Positions 62,915 to 64,000 of a stretch of 64,000 nucleotides of DNA are shown here, in pieces. Location of the stretch: contig JAHBVV010000022.1 of NCBI GenBank assembly GCA_019637335.1, positions 1-64,000 of the forward strand, read 5' to 3'. A program made the position numbers and the translations under genes. Below the pieces are notes generated by a model. That model was given only the letters and a program-made list of their open reading frames with translations. It had not been told where the DNA came from and did not search any database. Positions within the stretch are counted from its first letter, which is position 1; the number at the start of each line of letters is the position of its first letter. Origin of the DNA: Candidatus Hydrogenedentota bacterium (GTDB taxonomy: Bacteria; Hydrogenedentota; Hydrogenedentia; Hydrogenedentales; JAEUWI01).

Positions 62915-63310
62915 CTACTCCGGGAGATCCTCCGCCACTTTCTCCACCACTTTTTTCTGGACGAAGCCGAGTTTGATGAAGGAGCCATCCGGGTTTTCCC
63001 AGATGTGCCACGCGGTAACCGTCGGCGCCACGTACGCCGACTCACCGGCGCTGTAGGTGGACTCCTGCCGGTCCGACTCCGCGCCGAGCACATCCCGCGC
63101 CTGCGGGTACGTCATCCCGTGGAGAATTTCCTCAAATTGCGCCTGGGTAAACGTCGGGCGCGCGGGCGGCGCGGGTTCCTGGGGAGCCGGCGGGGGAGGG
63201 GGCGGCGGCGGATCGCCGCAACCGGCCGCCAGCGACAAGGCAAGGCAAGCCCCAATCAGGCCGTTCCAGCGCCAATGACCGTTCCAGCGCGCATGACCCG
63301 GATTCTTCAT
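62915..63310 (-). CDS. Lipoprotein with SmpA/OmlA- or DUF3862-like domain
   Basis: The 131-residue protein has a signal peptide with lipobox LSLAAGC (Cys31) followed by a Pro run of about eight residues. The C-terminal domain ('FTQAQFEEILHGMTYPQARDVLGAES', then 'WENPDGSFIKLGFVQKKVVEKVAED') has the layout of small BLIP/OmlA-like lipoproteins, which bind partner proteins. It starts in an ATGA overlap with the diguanylate cyclase gene, so it may be coupled to that signalling protein. Confidence 0.75.
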   Translation of the reverse strand: MKNPGHARWNGHWRWNGLIGACLALSLAAGCGDPPPPPPPPAPQEPAPPARPTFTQAQFEEILHGMTYPQARDVLGAESDRQESTYSAGESAYVAPTVTAWHIWENPDGSFIKLGFVQKKVVEKVAEDLPE

Positions 63311-64000
63311 AGCCCATCGATCTCCACACGGTTTCTGCCGAGTTCCTTCGCGCGGTATAGAGCGCGATCAGCCGCTTCCACCAGCGCGGCGGGCGCGGCC
63401 AGATCGCGGCGGTGCTGCGCGACGCCAATGCTGGTGGTCACGTGAAGATCCTGTCCGGTGGCGCCTCGAAAGACGTGCGCACGGACCAGGGCGCACAGCT
63501 TGTTGGCAAGCAACGCGGCCTCCTGCAGGACGGTCTCGGGGAGTACTACGACCATCTCTTCCCCGCCATACCGGCAGCAAATGTCGGAATCGCGGGTGTT
63601 TTCCTCCAGCAACCGGGCAAACTGCTGCAAGACCAGATCTCCGGTCTGATGCCCGTGGGTATCATTAAACTTCTTGAAGTGGTCGATGTCAAACAACATG
63701 ATCGAGAAGGTGCGGCTATAGCGGTCGGCGGCCGCGAATTCCTCTTCGAGCCGCAGGTCGAAATAGCGGCGCACGAACAGCCCGGTCAGGCCATCGGTGA
63801 CGGCGAGGGCATAGAGTTTGGCGTTGTGGATCGCGATGGCGATCTGCGCGCCGAGCTGCCACAGGAGGATCTGGTCCTCCTCCTGGAATGGCTCGCCATC
63901 TTCCGGATCTTCGAGCACGAGGAGGCCAAGCGGCTCGTTCTTGGCAATAAGCGGAATCAACGCCGCGGCCCGGTTCCCGTCCCACTCGAGAACCGCCGCC
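63307..64000 (-). CDS. Diguanylate cyclase with GAF-like N-terminus (partial; start lies beyond the window)
   Basis: The frame stays open to base 64000, giving 'AAVLEWDGNRAAALIPL' before the visible part, so the gene is truncated by the window. A GAF-like region ('IAKNEPLGLLVLEDPEDGEPFQEEDQILLWQLGAQIAIAIHNAKLYALA') precedes a GGDEF domain ('DGLTGLFVRRYFDLRLEEEFAAADRYSRTFSIMLFDIDHFKKFNDTHGHQTGD', active site 'YGGEEMVVVLPET'). It makes cyclic di-GMP. The GGEEM form replaces the usual final Phe of GGDEF/GGEEF. No allosteric RxxD is obvious. It is coupled to the lipoprotein gene. Confidence 0.9.
   Translation of the reverse strand, partial: AAVLEWDGNRAAALIPLIAKNEPLGLLVLEDPEDGEPFQEEDQILLWQLGAQIAIAIHNAKLYALAVTDGLTGLFVRRYFDLRLEEEFAAADRYSRTFSIMLFDIDHFKKFNDTHGHQTGDLVLQQFARLLEENTRDSDICCRYGGEEMVVVLPETVLQEAALLANKLCALVRAHVFRGATGQDLHVTTSIGVAQHRRDLAAPAALVEAADRALYRAKELGRNRVEIDGL

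Overview
The window comes from a GC-rich bacterial chromosome with dense coding on both strands. It carries many housekeeping genes (secA, lon, lepB, hemH, accA, ispD, ispF, nth, polX, glgC, asnB). No rRNA, tRNA, CRISPR array, prophage or transposase gene is visible. My best guess is a lineage near the PVC/FCB groups, most likely Candidatus Hydrogenedentota. The reasons are a secreted protein ending in paired EF-hand-like 'LGELLRVVQLYN' segments, an H-X9-DG-type pseudopilin, and several secreted carbohydrate-active proteins (PL10-like pectate lyase, YetA/PL26-like RIFT-barrel protein, ThuA-like protein, beta-propeller glycosidase-like protein). This assignment rests on family recall, not a search.

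Layout. 1-480: intergenic DNA with a 9-nt-period repeat and five small hairpins. 0.5-7.6 kb: secreted sugar isomerase-like protein, pectate lyase, a phospholipase D/VTT fusion with an endonuclease/exonuclease/phosphatase (EEP) protein and a LysE exporter, and a lipoprotein. 7.6-16.4 kb: hemH, then a glycan-assembly cluster (GT39, YbhN-type membrane protein, split Alg14/Alg13-like transferase, two GT2 enzymes, DUF2304 protein, small membrane protein) and glgC. 16.5-20.5 kb: TPR protein, signal peptidase I, rhomboid protease, DnaJ-domain protein and ThuA-like protein. 20.5-21.4 kb: a HigBA-like toxin-antitoxin pair with its own promoter, bracketed by 76-bp direct repeats. 21.8-26.2 kb: an unknown protein, then a possible Fe-S set (YgfZ-TPR fusion, IscA-type carrier, DUF1858 protein) and a Rieske protein. 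26.2-29.8 kb: an overlapping operon fluC-polX-nth-CPBP-like. 30-34 kb: Cys/Met PLP enzyme, beta-propeller protein, and a Phd/RelE pair followed 13 bp later by a small alarmone hydrolase-like HD protein. 34-44.8 kb: lon-asnB, a large inverted-repeat element, and an operon of membrane sulfatase-like protein, metallophosphoesterase and RIFT-barrel protein. 44.9-52.6 kb: secA-transglutaminase, tandem intergenic repeats, and an ABC transporter with yjbQ. 52.7-55.9 kb: pseudopilin with a long structured leader, dockerin-like secreted protein and an unknown protein. 55.9-60.6 kb: PIN/TRAM-ispD-ispF, and accA-DUF167-purine nucleoside phosphorylase. 60.7-64 kb: a 45-residue zinc-finger protein, secreted EEP protein, FMN reductase, and a diguanylate cyclase (cut by the window end) with a lipoprotein.

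The most interesting points are: a family of 9-nt-period intergenic repeats at several unrelated loci; the toxin-antitoxin cassette between direct repeats; the toxin-antitoxin pair joined to an alarmone hydrolase; the YgfZ-TPR fusion beside IscA and DUF1858; the small LIM-like zinc-finger gene with a complete promoter and terminator; and a metallophosphoesterase whose natural start appears to be ATA in an ATAA overlap.
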